Source of the DNA: Fructobacillus papyriferae
GTDB taxonomy: Bacteria > Bacillota > Bacilli > Lactobacillales > Lactobacillaceae
Direction: 5' to 3'
Assembly: GCF_018437225.1 (NCBI RefSeq)
Contig: NZ_JAAMFI010000002.1
Span: forward strand, 186,001-250,000
Length of the DNA: 64,000 nucleotides
Below, one piece after another: positions 34,077 through 42,581 of this stretch (its first letter is position 1; every line of letters starts with the position of its first letter). The notes under the pieces were generated by a model. It was not told the origin of the DNA, did no database searches, and saw only the letters and a program-made list of their open reading frames with translations. Made by a program: the position numbers and the translations under genes.

Positions 34077-35271
34077 GACAAGAGAAAAAGAAGATGATAT
34101 GCGTGAAAAAAGCAGACAACTGAATCTAGGTAAGCGATCAATGGGACGGGCAATGATCGTTTCCGATCAAGAATTATTGGGCAAGCACCTTTTGATTATT
34201 GGACAGACTGGGGCTGGTAAATCAACGACGAGCAAGAAGATTTTGACTGCCTTGCAAAAACAAAACCAGACGAACATTGTCTTTGATCCGACCGGTGAAT
34301 ATCAAAGTGATTTACCCAACGGTATCCGGTATACAGTCGGAAAAAACGCCTTTTTGGATGTGACGAGTCTGTCTGCTGAAGAACTGCTCGTCTTACTTGA
34401 CTTGGACTGGGATGAGCTCTTGAAGGACAAGCTTGGTGCAGCGATTCAGTCGCTAAAAATTCAGAGTCAAAAACCATGGACTCGTGGCCAGTTATTGCAC
34501 AAAGTTAACAGGACTGTTCAAGAGCAACGAGCGGCCGAAGAAGCACTACCCAAAAGACCAATTGCCTATCCAATTGATCAACTAGCCGATCAGTTGGTCT
34601 TAGAGTTTGTGCTGCCCTATAAAGATGAGCGAAGCGACTACTTGCTTTTAGGACAAGAGCCAGACCATGAGGCCCTCCGTCATTACTGGCCATCAATCTT
34701 GGCTTTACGAGCCAAGTTAGAAGATGACAGCCTTAACCGAGTGTTTCAGCTACAAGCGCGGAATGCAGACTCAGTGACGCAATACGAGCTGGGTTTTGTG
34801 ATGAAGACGTTTATGCGCTCGCCAAACGAGCATCGGTCGCTTGTATTGGACTTATCTCTTTTGCAGGCGTATCCAGTGATTCAAAGGCGGGTGTTGTCTG
34901 CTTTGTTTGATACGGCTTTGAAGATCCAATTAGCAACTGACCAAAAACGGCCAGTGACACTTTGTTTAGACGAAGCGCACCGCTATTTGCCGGATAATGA
35001 GCGTTTGTCTGATAACGGTCTTTTTCATGTGCTTCGGGAAGGGCGAAAGAGTCAGTTACGGTTACTCATGACCACCCAGGCACTTGCCGATCTGCCATTG
35101 GGGATGCAGGGACAATTCGGATCCGTGTTGCTTCATCGCAATCAAGAAGGTTCGGTCTTTACAGCTCTTTCTTTGAAGAAGAAGTGGCAGCGGCGGTTGC
35201 CTAATTTTGCTGTTGGGCAGGTACTGTTGTTGACGCCAACGAGGCAGACGGCCTTTTTGGTTACAAAATAA
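34075..35271 (+). CDS. HerA/DUF87-like P-loop ATPase
   Basis: The 398-residue protein has Walker A IGQTGAGKST (about residues 42-51), a Walker B-like LCLDEAHRYLP and REGRKSQLRLLMTTQALADLP, where the arginine and the Thr-Gln pair correspond to the HerA/FtsK sensor and finger region. HerA ATPases form hexamers that pump DNA, usually with the NurA nuclease or, in defence systems, with SIR2 or other effectors. Here there is no N-terminal HAS barrel and no nuclease or effector next to it. The start is TTG 34075 (Shine-Dalgarno in the preceding terminator) or ATG 34099. Confidence 0.78.
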   Translation: MTREKEDDMREKSRQLNLGKRSMGRAMIVSDQELLGKHLLIIGQTGAGKSTTSKKILTALQKQNQTNIVFDPTGEYQSDLPNGIRYTVGKNAFLDVTSLSAEELLVLLDLDWDELLKDKLGAAIQSLKIQSQKPWTRGQLLHKVNRTVQEQRAAEEALPKRPIAYPIDQLADQLVLEFVLPYKDERSDYLLLGQEPDHEALRHYWPSILALRAKLEDDSLNRVFQLQARNADSVTQYELGFVMKTFMRSPNEHRSLVLDLSLLQAYPVIQRRVLSALFDTALKIQLATDQKRPVTLCLDEAHRYLPDNERLSDNGLFHVLREGRKSQLRLLMTTQALADLPLGMQGQFGSVLLHRNQEGSVFTALSLKKKWQRRLPNFAVGQVLLLTPTRQTAFLVTK

Positions 35272-35281
35272 AAACTGACAG

Positions 35282-35313
35282 AAAAGGACCTGTTGATTCA
35301 ACAGGTCCTTTTT
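35282..35313 (+). terminator. Terminator after HerA-like gene
   Basis: AAAAGGACCTGTTG pairs with CAACAGGTCCTTTTT. Confidence 0.87.
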
Positions 35314-35353
35314 CGAGTGCCTTTAGTGAGTTTTGTTAAGTCATTTAAAAAAT

Positions 35354-35384
35354 AAAAAAGGCAGCCCATTCAGCAGCCTTTTTT
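35354..35384 (-). terminator. Terminator after DUF1275 gene
   Basis: AAAAAAGGC pairs with GCCTTTTTT across a loop that can pair further; on the minus strand it is followed by T. Confidence 0.7.
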
Positions 35385-35390
35385 AGAAGT

Positions 35391-36056
35391 TTATTCGTAT
35401 GTCACTAAACGGCTCATCGCCATTGTAAGAATTGCAGGGAAAAGGATGGCGAAGTTGGCCATCGACGGAATGAGTAGGGAAATGATGAGGGCGCCTAAAA
35501 AGAAGGAAAAGATCACCGTCAGCAAGTCTAAGGCCCGTTCGGCCATTTCCTTATCTTTCATGATAAGGGCTTCATAACTCGCCTGGCAAAGGGTTCGTAA
35601 GTTACCTGTCATCAAAAGGGGCATGAAAGCATTTCCTTTCAAGACACGGAATTCTTGTAAGGCCGCGGCAGCAGCAATTGACAGGATGGCGGTACCGAAA
35701 ACATTGGGAACGGATTTTCCGATAAAAGCCGAAAGGGTCAAAAGCATCGTCATATACAACAAAATGTATTGCCGTTCTCGATCGTGTGGCATGTTTTTGA
35801 TCGTGCGAAAGTGCTGCATGATTTTAACGACGAGGGTGCCTAAGACAAAAGCTAAAATGGAAAAGGCGTATTGGCCGGCATGGCCCCAGTCAAATAGACT
35901 GACATGGATACCGAGCAAGACAATGTTTCCCGTCTGTAGACCAGCAAAAACTTGGCCGTGCATATGGTAAGAGTAGGCGTCAATCGATCCGGCTGTCATG
36001 GTTAACAGGCTGGCGAAGAGCACGCGTTCATGGGATGGAAATTCTTTTTTTGTCAC
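35391..36056 (-). CDS. DUF1275 (YoaK-like) membrane protein
   Basis: The 221-residue protein has six membrane segments and the DUF1275 pattern: LTMTAGSIDAYSY near the N-terminus, GLQTGNIVLLGI, and LMTGNLRTL. The start is GTG 36056, preceded by GGAGGTCC; the open frame extends 41 codons further upstream without a ribosome site. The function is unknown; the family is sometimes called YoaK. Confidence 0.83.
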   Translation of the reverse strand: MTKKEFPSHERVLFASLLTMTAGSIDAYSYHMHGQVFAGLQTGNIVLLGIHVSLFDWGHAGQYAFSILAFVLGTLVVKIMQHFRTIKNMPHDRERQYILLYMTMLLTLSAFIGKSVPNVFGTAILSIAAAAALQEFRVLKGNAFMPLLMTGNLRTLCQASYEALIMKDKEMAERALDLLTVIFSFFLGALIISLLIPSMANFAILFPAILTMAMSRLVTYE

Positions 36057-36154
36057 TTTTCTTGGACCTCCGACAAAGAAATATTTTACAACAAAAAAGC
36101 TGCTAATGTCTAAGAAAAATGATTGGCGTGACCGACTTTTGAAAGTAAAAATGA

Positions 36155-36191
36155 GAAAAAAGTTCTGCATGATTGTCATGCAGAACTTTTT
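36155..36191 (-). terminator. Terminator of the met operon
   Basis: AAAAAAGTTCTGCATG pairs with CATGCAGAACTTTTT. Confidence 0.88.
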
Positions 36192-36202
36192 GTTTGAATT
36201 TC

Positions 36203-36898
36203 TTATTTATGGTTATACCTTTTGGCCAACCAATCGCCAGTCACTTGCACAATCAAGACCATGATCAAAACCAAGACGGTTGCGACCAAAGTCGTGTCAT
36301 TAGCAAAACGGTTGTATCCGTAGGCAACGGCCATGTTACCAAGGCCGCCGGCACCGATGGCACCGGCCACGGCAGTCAAACCAATCAAGGAAATCAAGGT
36401 CACCGTTGACACGCGGATGATTTCCGAGCGGCCTTCCTTGATATAAACGCCAAAGACGATTTGGCTAAAGGAAGCACCAACGGCCTGTGCAGCTTCAACA
36501 ATCCCACCATCGACTTCTGAAAGCGCCACTTGAATCTGGCGGGCATAGAAGGGGAAGACACCGAGGGACAAGGGAACCAAAGCGGCGTTGATACCAATTT
36601 GGGTTCCGACCAGGGCCTTGGTGAAGGGGGCGATGAAGGCCAGCAAAATGATGAATGGCACGGCACGGAAGATGGAAACAATCTTATCCAAGATCCAGAA
36701 GATGGTCTTGTTTGGCGTGATCCCGCGTGGACCAGTCACGACCAAGCCAATTCCGAAAATCAAGCCGAGCAGACCACCAAAGACGGCGGCCCAAAACGTC
36801 ATGAAGAGCGTTTGGAAGATGGCCGTTCCCCAGCCAGTGTCACCGCCCCAGCCTTGGTAGACGACGTTTGGAAATGTTTGTGAAAACCATGTACTCAT
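36203..36898 (-). CDS. metI: Methionine ABC transporter permease MetI
   Basis: The 231-residue permease has five or six membrane helices and the binding-protein-dependent transport loop [22 protein letters not shown], which contacts Met[22 protein letters not shown] is typical of MetI. It overlaps metN by four bases and is the last gene of the Met T-box operon. Confidence 0.93.
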   Translation of the reverse strand: MSTWFSQTFPNVVYQGWGGDTGWGTAIFQTLFMTFWAAVFGGLLGLIFGIGLVVTGPRGITPNKTIFWILDKIVSIFRAVPFIILLAFIAPFTKALVGTQIGINAALVPLSLGVFPFYARQIQVALSEVDGGIVEAAQAVGASFSQIVFGVYIKEGRSEIIRVSTVTLISLIGLTAVAGAIGAGGLGNMAVAYGYNRFANDTTLVATVLVLIMVLIVQVTGDWLAKRYNHK

Positions 36899-37974
36899 GC
36901 TTGTTCTCCCTTCAAGATGTTAACGGAAACGGATTGGGCAGCTAAGAAGTCGAGGGCCGCGTCCATGTTGGTCGTGTCACCAGACAAGATAACAAGGAGG
37001 GAGCCGACTTCGGTGTCCTGGAGGACTTCGACGTTTCCGTAGAGAATATTGGCAACGATGCCAAAGTTTTGGTAAAGACTGGTAATTAGTGGTTCGTTTG
37101 TTGCGTTACCAGAATAAGTCAGTTGGGCAAAAATCTGGCCGTCGGTCAGGTCTTCAACCGCTTCGCTTTGACTGATGGCTTCGATTGCCTGGTCCTGGTT
37201 AGTGGCCGTGGCAATGAATTCCTTGGTCAGTTCAGCCTGTGGCTTGGTAAAGATATCCAAAGTTGACCCTTTTTCCAAGACGCGGCCGTTTTGCATCACA
37301 GCGACTTTGTTGGCAATCGACTTGACCGCTTCCATTTCGTGGGTGATTAACAAAACCGTCAGGTTGTATTCCTGGTTCAGCTTCTTGAGCAGGGCCAAGA
37401 TTTGACGGGTCGTCTTTGGATCAAGGGCCGATGTTGCTTCATCTGAAATCAGGATTTCGGGATCGTTTGCAAGGGCACGGGCAATGGCCACACGCTGCTT
37501 TTGACCACCGGAAAGCTGAGAGGGGTACTGCTTGGCACGGTCGGAGAGGTCGACCAGGTCCAAGAGGCCTTCGACTTTTTTCTTCTTGTCTGCTTCCTTA
37601 TCCTTGCTGTTTTCAAGGGCAAAGAGCACGTTTTCTTCAACCGTTCGTTCGTTTAGCAGGTTGAAGTGCTGGAAAATCATGCCGATCTTGCGGCGCTTTT
37701 CCTTTAATTCGTTTCCCTTAATCTGGGTTTTTGCTTGACCATCGACCTTTGAGAAGAAGGTCTCGCCGTTGATGATGACCGAACCTTTTGTTGGTTCCTG
37801 TAAGAGGTTGACCGTACGGACCAAAGTGGACTTACCGGCACCGGAGTAGCCGACGATTCCGTAGATGTCGCCCTTTTGGACGTCAATGGACACGTCTTTT
37901 ACGGCATGGATGGTCTTACCCTTTGGAGTAAAGGTCACATCGATGTTTTGTAGTGAAATAATGGGGGCTGTCAT
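36895..37974 (-). CDS. metN: Methionine ABC transporter ATPase MetN
   Basis: MetN powers methionine uptake. Walker [11 protein letters not shown], signature [15 protein letters not shown] and Walker [13 protein letters not shown] are clear. After the ABC domain (about residues 1-250) comes a C-terminal NIL/ACT-like domain (about 275-350) that binds methionine and causes trans-inhibition in homologues. It is 359 residues. It lies 23 bases after metQ. Confidence 0.95.
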   Translation of the reverse strand: MTAPIISLQNIDVTFTPKGKTIHAVKDVSIDVQKGDIYGIVGYSGAGKSTLVRTVNLLQEPTKGSVIINGETFFSKVDGQAKTQIKGNELKEKRRKIGMIFQHFNLLNERTVEENVLFALENSKDKEADKKKKVEGLLDLVDLSDRAKQYPSQLSGGQKQRVAIARALANDPEILISDEATSALDPKTTRQILALLKKLNQEYNLTVLLITHEMEAVKSIANKVAVMQNGRVLEKGSTLDIFTKPQAELTKEFIATATNQDQAIEAISQSEAVEDLTDGQIFAQLTYSGNATNEPLITSLYQNFGIVANILYGNVEVLQDTEVGSLLVILSGDTTNMDAALDFLAAQSVSVNILKGEQA

Positions 37975-37997
37975 AGAGGCCTTCCTTTCGTTTCTGT

Positions 37998-38837
37998 TTA
38001 GTTGAAGTTCTTGTCCCAGGCGGGTTGTTCGGCATCGCCGTACTGTTTTTGAATGACCTGCTTGACTTCCTTTGTTTGGAAGGACTTGACCACTTCTTTG
38101 TAAAGCTTGTTTTGCTTATCTGAAGAACGGGCAGCAATCACGTTGATCCAGAGCTTGGCATCCTTGTTCAGTGGTTCAGTAAAGATGCTGTCCTTTAGCG
38201 AAAGACCGGCGGCCGTGGCGTAGTTGCCGTTGACAACAACACCCTTGGCATCGCCTAAGGTCCGGGCCGTTTGGTCGGCCGAGATTTCCTTAATCTTCAG
38301 GTTCTTTGGATTCTTCGTAATGTCCTTGGTTGTTTTGAGGTTGGATCCAGAAGAGAGTTCAATCAATCCGGCGTTTTTCAACACGTAGAGGGCGCGACTT
38401 TCGTTGGAGGCATCGTTTGGCACCACGATGGTATCGCCATCTTGGAAATCCGAGATACTCTTGTAAGATTGCGAATAGAGATGGATAGGGGCGATAAAGG
38501 TCTGGCCAATGGCGGTCAAATTCGTCTTGTTCTTACTATTATATGCATCCAAGAAGGCGTAGTGTTGAAAGGCGTTCAAGTCGACATCGCCGTTATCCAA
38601 AGCTTTGTTGGGCTGGGAGTAATCGGTGAAGCGCTTGAATTTCAGCGTAATGCCGTACTTCGTTTTAGCTGTCTTTGACACTTGATTCCAGACGGCGTCA
38701 TCTTGTTTATTAGCCGCCATGATCCCGATCGTGACGGTTTTTTGTGATTGTTGATTTGGTTTTACAAAGGAGAAGTAACCGAGGATGAGGATGATGACTA
38801 AGAGGATGCTGTTAATGAGTTTGCTTTTGTTGGACAT
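37998..38837 (-). CDS. metQ: MetQ-type substrate-binding protein 1 (no lipobox)
   Basis: This NlpA/MetQ-family binding protein is 279 residues with motifs [28 protein letters not shown] and [22 protein letters not shown], characteristic of methionine binding. It begins [22 protein letters not shown] with no cysteine, so it cannot be lipidated in the usual way and is probably held by an uncleaved N-terminal helix. The paralogue at 40258 is alike in this. It lies between the M20 dipeptidase gene and metN. Confidence 0.92.
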   Translation of the reverse strand: MSNKSKLINSILLVIILILGYFSFVKPNQQSQKTVTIGIMAANKQDDAVWNQVSKTAKTKYGITLKFKRFTDYSQPNKALDNGDVDLNAFQHYAFLDAYNSKNKTNLTAIGQTFIAPIHLYSQSYKSISDFQDGDTIVVPNDASNESRALYVLKNAGLIELSSGSNLKTTKDITKNPKNLKIKEISADQTARTLGDAKGVVVNGNYATAAGLSLKDSIFTEPLNKDAKLWINVIAARSSDKQNKLYKEVVKSFQTKEVKQVIQKQYGDAEQPAWDKNFN

Positions 38838-38858
38838 GGTACTTTCGCTATTATTTCC

Positions 38859-40190
38859 TTATTTTTGATAACTTTCGAGAATGGCTTTGACAAAGGCCAC
38901 GTTCTCATCATAGTCTTTTAATCGAATATTTTCATTAGGTGCGTGGTCCAAAGTGCCGGGATAGCCAATTCCAAAGCCGACGATCGGTGTCTTGGTGGCC
39001 TCGTAGGCGTAGTTCATTGGGCCCGTTCCAGCAGAGGTCGGAATGACCACTGGTTCTTTGCCATAGGCTTCCTTGCTCAAGCGAATCACCCGTTCGATTT
39101 CCGGATTGGTCATGTCGGAACGGTAGCCACCCTGTCCAAGGGTCTTTTCGACTTCGATGTCGTCAAATCCCTGGGCAATCAGGTGCTTTTTGATGGCCTT
39201 CAAGGTGTCGTCTGGATCCATGCCAGGGACGAGGCGGGCCTCGACTTTGGCAGTCGCTTCAGCGGGCAAGACGGTTTTGACACCGGCACCCTGGTAACCG
39301 GAAGTGATCCCTTCGATGTTCAGCGTTGGCTCGAAGTAAAGGGCCTGCTTCCAGTCATCACCGCGCTTGTCCGTTAAGAGTGGCGCTTCAATTTGGTTTT
39401 TTTGGATGAAGTCTTCTTTGGTATCAGGAAGTGCTTCAATCAAGTCCTTTTCCCGTTGGTTGGGCTTTTTAACCTGATCGTAGAAGTGGGGCACTAGGAT
39501 GCGGCCGTCTTGGTCAAAGAAGGTGGCTAGTGCTTGGCTAAGGCGCCAGGCGGCTGAATTGACGACAGCGGCCAAGGAAGAGTGGAGATCGATGCCACCG
39601 GTCTTGGCCTTCAAGTTAAAGGTCACGATTCCCTTGTTTCCACCGCCGATGATTGGCCGGCCAGCACCGTCCTTTGAACCAGACTCCCAAATAATCAGGT
39701 CACCCTTGATTTCCGGATGTTTTTTGAAGTAATCGTCTAAGTGCTGAGAAGCGGTTTCTTCCGAGCCTTCAACAACGAAGATGATGTTGACTGGCAATTG
39801 CTGGTCGTGTTCGTCCAAGTATTCGGCAAGGGCCGTCAAGCGGGCCGTCAGGTTTCCCTTATCGTCATCTACACCACGGCCGTATAAGTGCCCGTCTTTT
39901 TCGGTCAAAGTCCAGGGGTCGGAATCCCAGTGGTCGAAGGGTTCGGCTGGTTGCACGTCGTAGTGATTGTAGATGATTAAGGTCTTGGCGTCTGGCTTTT
40001 GACTCTTAAAGTGGCTAATCACCAATGGGGCAAAGTAGCTGTCATCGACCGTGGTTCTTCCACCAAGGTCGCTTAAGGCCTTAGCAATGCGGTCGGCTGC
40101 TTCTGGTAAGTGTTCGCGCTTAGCGGATACCGAGGGGATGGCAACGAGTTCTTTTAGTAAATTGAGGTAGGTTTCTCTGGCCTTTGTCAT
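38859..40190 (-). CDS. M20-family dipeptidase
   Basis: This is a 443-residue zinc metallopeptidase of the M20 (CNDP/DapE-like) type. Metal-site motifs are YNHYDVQPAEP, GRGVDDDKGN and VEGSEETAS, and PTSAGTGPMNYAY and LDHAPNENIR lie near the C-terminus. The dimerisation domain occupies about residues 190-330. Its place inside a methionine-responsive operon between two metQ genes suggests it releases methionine from imported dipeptides or N-acyl forms (inference). Confidence 0.9.
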   Translation of the reverse strand: MTKARETYLNLLKELVAIPSVSAKREHLPEAADRIAKALSDLGGRTTVDDSYFAPLVISHFKSQKPDAKTLIIYNHYDVQPAEPFDHWDSDPWTLTEKDGHLYGRGVDDDKGNLTARLTALAEYLDEHDQQLPVNIIFVVEGSEETASQHLDDYFKKHPEIKGDLIIWESGSKDGAGRPIIGGGNKGIVTFNLKAKTGGIDLHSSLAAVVNSAAWRLSQALATFFDQDGRILVPHFYDQVKKPNQREKDLIEALPDTKEDFIQKNQIEAPLLTDKRGDDWKQALYFEPTLNIEGITSGYQGAGVKTVLPAEATAKVEARLVPGMDPDDTLKAIKKHLIAQGFDDIEVEKTLGQGGYRSDMTNPEIERVIRLSKEAYGKEPVVIPTSAGTGPMNYAYEATKTPIVGFGIGYPGTLDHAPNENIRLKDYDENVAFVKAILESYQK

Positions 40191-40222
40191 GTTTTGGGTT
40201 CCTTTCTTTCTTATCTATATGT

Positions 40223-40241
40223 ACGTGGGAGATTCCCACGT
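40223..40241. other. Intergenic hairpin in the met operon
   Basis: ACGTGGGA-nnn-TCCCACGT lies between metQ2 and the dipeptidase gene with no T-run, so it may mark RNA processing or protection. Confidence 0.5.
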
Positions 40242-40257
40242 GATTATTCCTTTCGTT

Positions 40258-41097
40258 TTAGTTGAATGAACGGTCCCAGGCTGGGATTGAACGGTCACCG
40301 TTTGACTTCTTGATGGCCTTCTTCACAGCGTCAGACTGGTAAGCCTTCACAAATTCCTTGTAAAGCTTCTTGTTGGCGTCCTTCTTGTTGGCCGCGATGA
40401 TGTTGACCCACTTTTCGGAATCCTTGTTAAATGGTTCCGTAAAGATTGATTGCTTGTCCGTCAAGTGTGCGGTTGAGGCGTAAGTTCCGTTAACCACGGC
40501 ACCCTGAACGTCGTTGATGGCGCGGGCCGTTTGGTCGGCTGACAATTCCTTAATCGTCAAGTTCTTAGGGTTCTTCGTGATGTCCTTTACCGTTACCAGG
40601 TCTTGGCCGTCCTTCAAGTCGATCAAACCGGCGTACTTCAGAACCTTCAAAGCACGACTTTCGTTTGATGGATCGTTTGGTACGACAATCGTGTCGCCAT
40701 CCGTAAAGTCAGAAACGGACTTGTAAGTGTTTGAGTAAAGGTGGATTGGGGAGATCACCGTCTTACCAATGGCCTTGATGTCCGTGTTGTTCTTCTTGTT
40801 GTAAGCGTCCAAAAAGGCGTAGTGCTGGAAGGCGTTGACGTCGATGTCACCACTCGTCAAGGCCTTGTTAGGCTGTGAATAGTCCGTGAAGATCTTGTAC
40901 TTCACGTTGATGCCGTATTCGTCCTTGGCTTGCTTCTTAACAGCATCCCAGATGGCATCATCGTCTTTTGTTGAAGCCATGCGACCAACCGTGATGGTCT
41001 TATCCTCCGATGAGCCGTGTGACCCAAAGCTGAAGAAGGCGGCTGATGCGACAGCGACGACGGCGATTCCTGAAATAATCCATTTTTTCTTTGACAT
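40258..41097 (-). CDS. metQ: MetQ-type substrate-binding protein 2 (no lipobox)
   Basis: This is the first gene of the Met T-box operon: 279 residues from ATG 41097 (Shine-Dalgarno CAGGAG). It has the NlpA/MetQ motifs [28 protein letters not shown] and VVPNDPSNESRALKVLKYAGLI. The N-terminus MSKKKWIISGIAVVAVASAAFF has no cysteine, so like its paralogue it lacks a lipobox. Two receptors for one MetNI suggest different ligand ranges, for example L- and D-methionine or methionine sulfoxide. Confidence 0.93.
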   Translation of the reverse strand: MSKKKWIISGIAVVAVASAAFFSFGSHGSSEDKTITVGRMASTKDDDAIWDAVKKQAKDEYGINVKYKIFTDYSQPNKALTSGDIDVNAFQHYAFLDAYNKKNNTDIKAIGKTVISPIHLYSNTYKSVSDFTDGDTIVVPNDPSNESRALKVLKYAGLIDLKDGQDLVTVKDITKNPKNLTIKELSADQTARAINDVQGAVVNGTYASTAHLTDKQSIFTEPFNKDSEKWVNIIAANKKDANKKLYKEFVKAYQSDAVKKAIKKSNGDRSIPAWDRSFN

Positions 41098-41127
41098 GTG
41101 TTGTTCTCCTGAAATGTTTTTGGTAAC

Positions 41128-41437
41128 AAAAAAAGCCGCCTCTGTTTCCACGTGGAAAAAACAGAAGCGACTTTCGCGTTACCATTCTGAGGTTTTTGTA
41201 TCGAGTTACCCCGACACGACTCACTAACCATCGGGCCGCGGAGAATGATCCTAACCGAATGGTGTGCCTTGGTAACAGAGGCCAATCCGTCAACTGCTAT
41301 CGGTAAACCGAGTGACAGTTGCCAATCACAGGTCATTTTCCCTACTGCACGCACGCAACCTTTCACCAACCGGTTGCTCTCTAGGCTTTGCTTAGCAGGT
41401 ACTTTCCTGATCAACTTGTTTTGTATTTGATATCTTG
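41128..41437 (-). promoter_or_regulatory. Methionine T-box riboswitch
   Basis: This leader RNA controls the metQ-M20-metQ-metN-metI operon by reading uncharged tRNA-Met. On the minus strand, Stem I ends in a GCAACC/GGTTGC hairpin with the GGTTGGTGAA loop. The specifier ATG lies in GGGAAAATGACCTG (about 41328-41341). The T-box GAATGGTAACGCG (41175-41187) forms the antiterminator CAGAA...TTCTG with bulge TGGTAAC. The competing terminator (41128-41171) is a long hairpin with a seven-T run. The bulge differs from canonical TGGNACC at one position. Confidence 0.9.
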
Positions 41438-41443
41438 GTGATA

Positions 41444-41472
41444 ATCATACAGTTCCATTTCATTTATGTCAA
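41444..41472 (-). promoter_or_regulatory. Promoter of the met operon
   Basis: On the minus strand TTGACA (41472-41467), a 17-base spacer and TATGAT (41449-41444) stand just before the T-box leader. Confidence 0.85.
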
Positions 41473-41542
41473 CAGAAAAATGAAATTAAGATTAAAAAGG
41501 GTTGGGGATGGAGGAAAGATTACACTGCCGAACATTGAAATC

Positions 41543-41575
41543 AAAAAGTCCCGAGAAAAAATCTCGGGACTTTTT
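41543..41575. terminator. Terminator after the NAD(P)-binding protein gene
   Basis: AAAAAGTCCCGAGA pairs with TCTCGGGACTTTTT. Confidence 0.88.
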
Positions 41576-41594
41576 GCTTTTCTTTGGAAATAGT

Positions 41595-42248
41595 TTAGCC
41601 ATTAGCAACCGTGAAACGGCTTTGTTGGTGTTCTGGCTTCAGAAGTTCAGCGACCACGGCAACGGCCATTGTGCCGGCCGTTGTTTCGGACTTGCCGGCA
41701 TCATTGGTGAGTACGACGTCTGTTCCATAGAGAATCTTTTCAGATTTTTCACCAGGTAGGAAGCTGATGGCAGGTGAGATCCCGAACCAGTTCACGTTAT
41801 GCACGTTTTTTAAGAAATCCAGTTCGTAGAGCTGGTTTTCAGGAATGGCACGCCAGGGCTTGCTGCTGTCATCGGCCTTGATGGCATCGTAGACTAGGCT
41901 GGTCTTTGAATCGTCTGCATAGAGGCTGCCAGCACCGAGGATAAAGCCGACCCGGGTCTTTTGATCGCGTAAGAGGGCGACTAGCTTGGCCGCCAAATCA
42001 ACCTGCCGATAGGCTTGGTCGGGTTCAATGGCAAAGGCATCAATGATGCTGTCCGCCTGTTGCAAGTCCTTTTCGGTCAATTGAAAGGCGTCTTTTTGAA
42101 GGATATTAATACCTTGATCATCTCCCTTGATTTCCTTTAATTTGTCGAGGTTACGCCCGTTGGCGATGACCTCAAGGCCCTGTCGGCGGGCCTCTTTAAC
42201 AATGGCCGAACCTGCCATTCCAGTGGCGCCAATAACAAAAACATTCAT
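41595..42248 (-). CDS. NAD(P)-binding atypical short-chain reductase (YwnB-like)
   Basis: The 217-residue protein has an N-terminal Rossmann motif VIGATGMAGSAI and the layout of atypical SDR proteins such as YwnB; FILGAGSLYAD and WFGISPAISFLPG are conserved in relatives. The substrate is unknown; several homologues answer to oxidative or quinone stress. An HxlR-type operator lies in its promoter (42266-42286). Confidence 0.85.
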   Translation of the reverse strand: MNVFVIGATGMAGSAIVKEARRQGLEVIANGRNLDKLKEIKGDDQGINILQKDAFQLTEKDLQQADSIIDAFAIEPDQAYRQVDLAAKLVALLRDQKTRVGFILGAGSLYADDSKTSLVYDAIKADDSSKPWRAIPENQLYELDFLKNVHNVNWFGISPAISFLPGEKSEKILYGTDVVLTNDAGKSETTAGTMAVAVVAELLKPEHQQSRFTVANG

Positions 42249-42265
42249 GGATGCTTCCTCCTTGT

Positions 42266-42286
42266 TTGTACTTCTTAATAGTACAA
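42266..42286. promoter_or_regulatory. HxlR/YodB-type operator
   Basis: TTGTACT-n7-AGTACAA is a perfect inverted repeat 18 bases upstream of the YwnB-like gene. It contains TACT-n7-AGTA, the recognition pattern of redox-sensing HxlR regulators. No HxlR gene is in the window. Confidence 0.6.
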
Positions 42287-42354
42287 TAAGCTGACTGGGC
42301 GGTCAATCGACTTTTAAATAATATGATTTTTTTGAATAATTAGAAGTGGGGGCG

Positions 42355-42382
42355 TTGCCTTTTTGAAAGCAGCTGATATAAT
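42355..42382 (+). promoter_or_regulatory. Promoter of the P-type ATPase leader
   Basis: TTGCCT, a 16-base spacer and TATAAT (42377-42382), directly upstream of the riboswitch. Confidence 0.75.
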
Positions 42383-42388
42383 AATGGT

Positions 42389-42547
42389 AACAACTCATTC
42401 CTGAGGGAGTAACTGGCGACCTAGTCGTTGCTGAGTACCGTCAAACCGAGGTGATCACACCTTTTATCGCGCCAAGGCGCCGGCTCAGCATTAAACAGCG
42501 AGACTTATGTGAGTAGGACTTTTCCTACTTTCATAGGTCTCTTTTTC
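42389..42547 (+). promoter_or_regulatory. yybP-ykoY manganese riboswitch
   Basis: The leader has the conserved elements of the yybP-ykoY Mn2+ riboswitch: GAGGGAGTAAC (about 42402), ACCGTCAAACCGAGG, GCGCCAAGGCGCC and AGCGAGAC. It ends in a terminator, GAGACTTATG...CATAGGTCTC with a T-run (42500-42546). Mn2+ binding normally prevents this terminator and turns expression on. Confidence 0.88.
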
Positions 42548-42581
42548 TTTATCAGGAAGAACATTATAAGGAGAAAGAACG

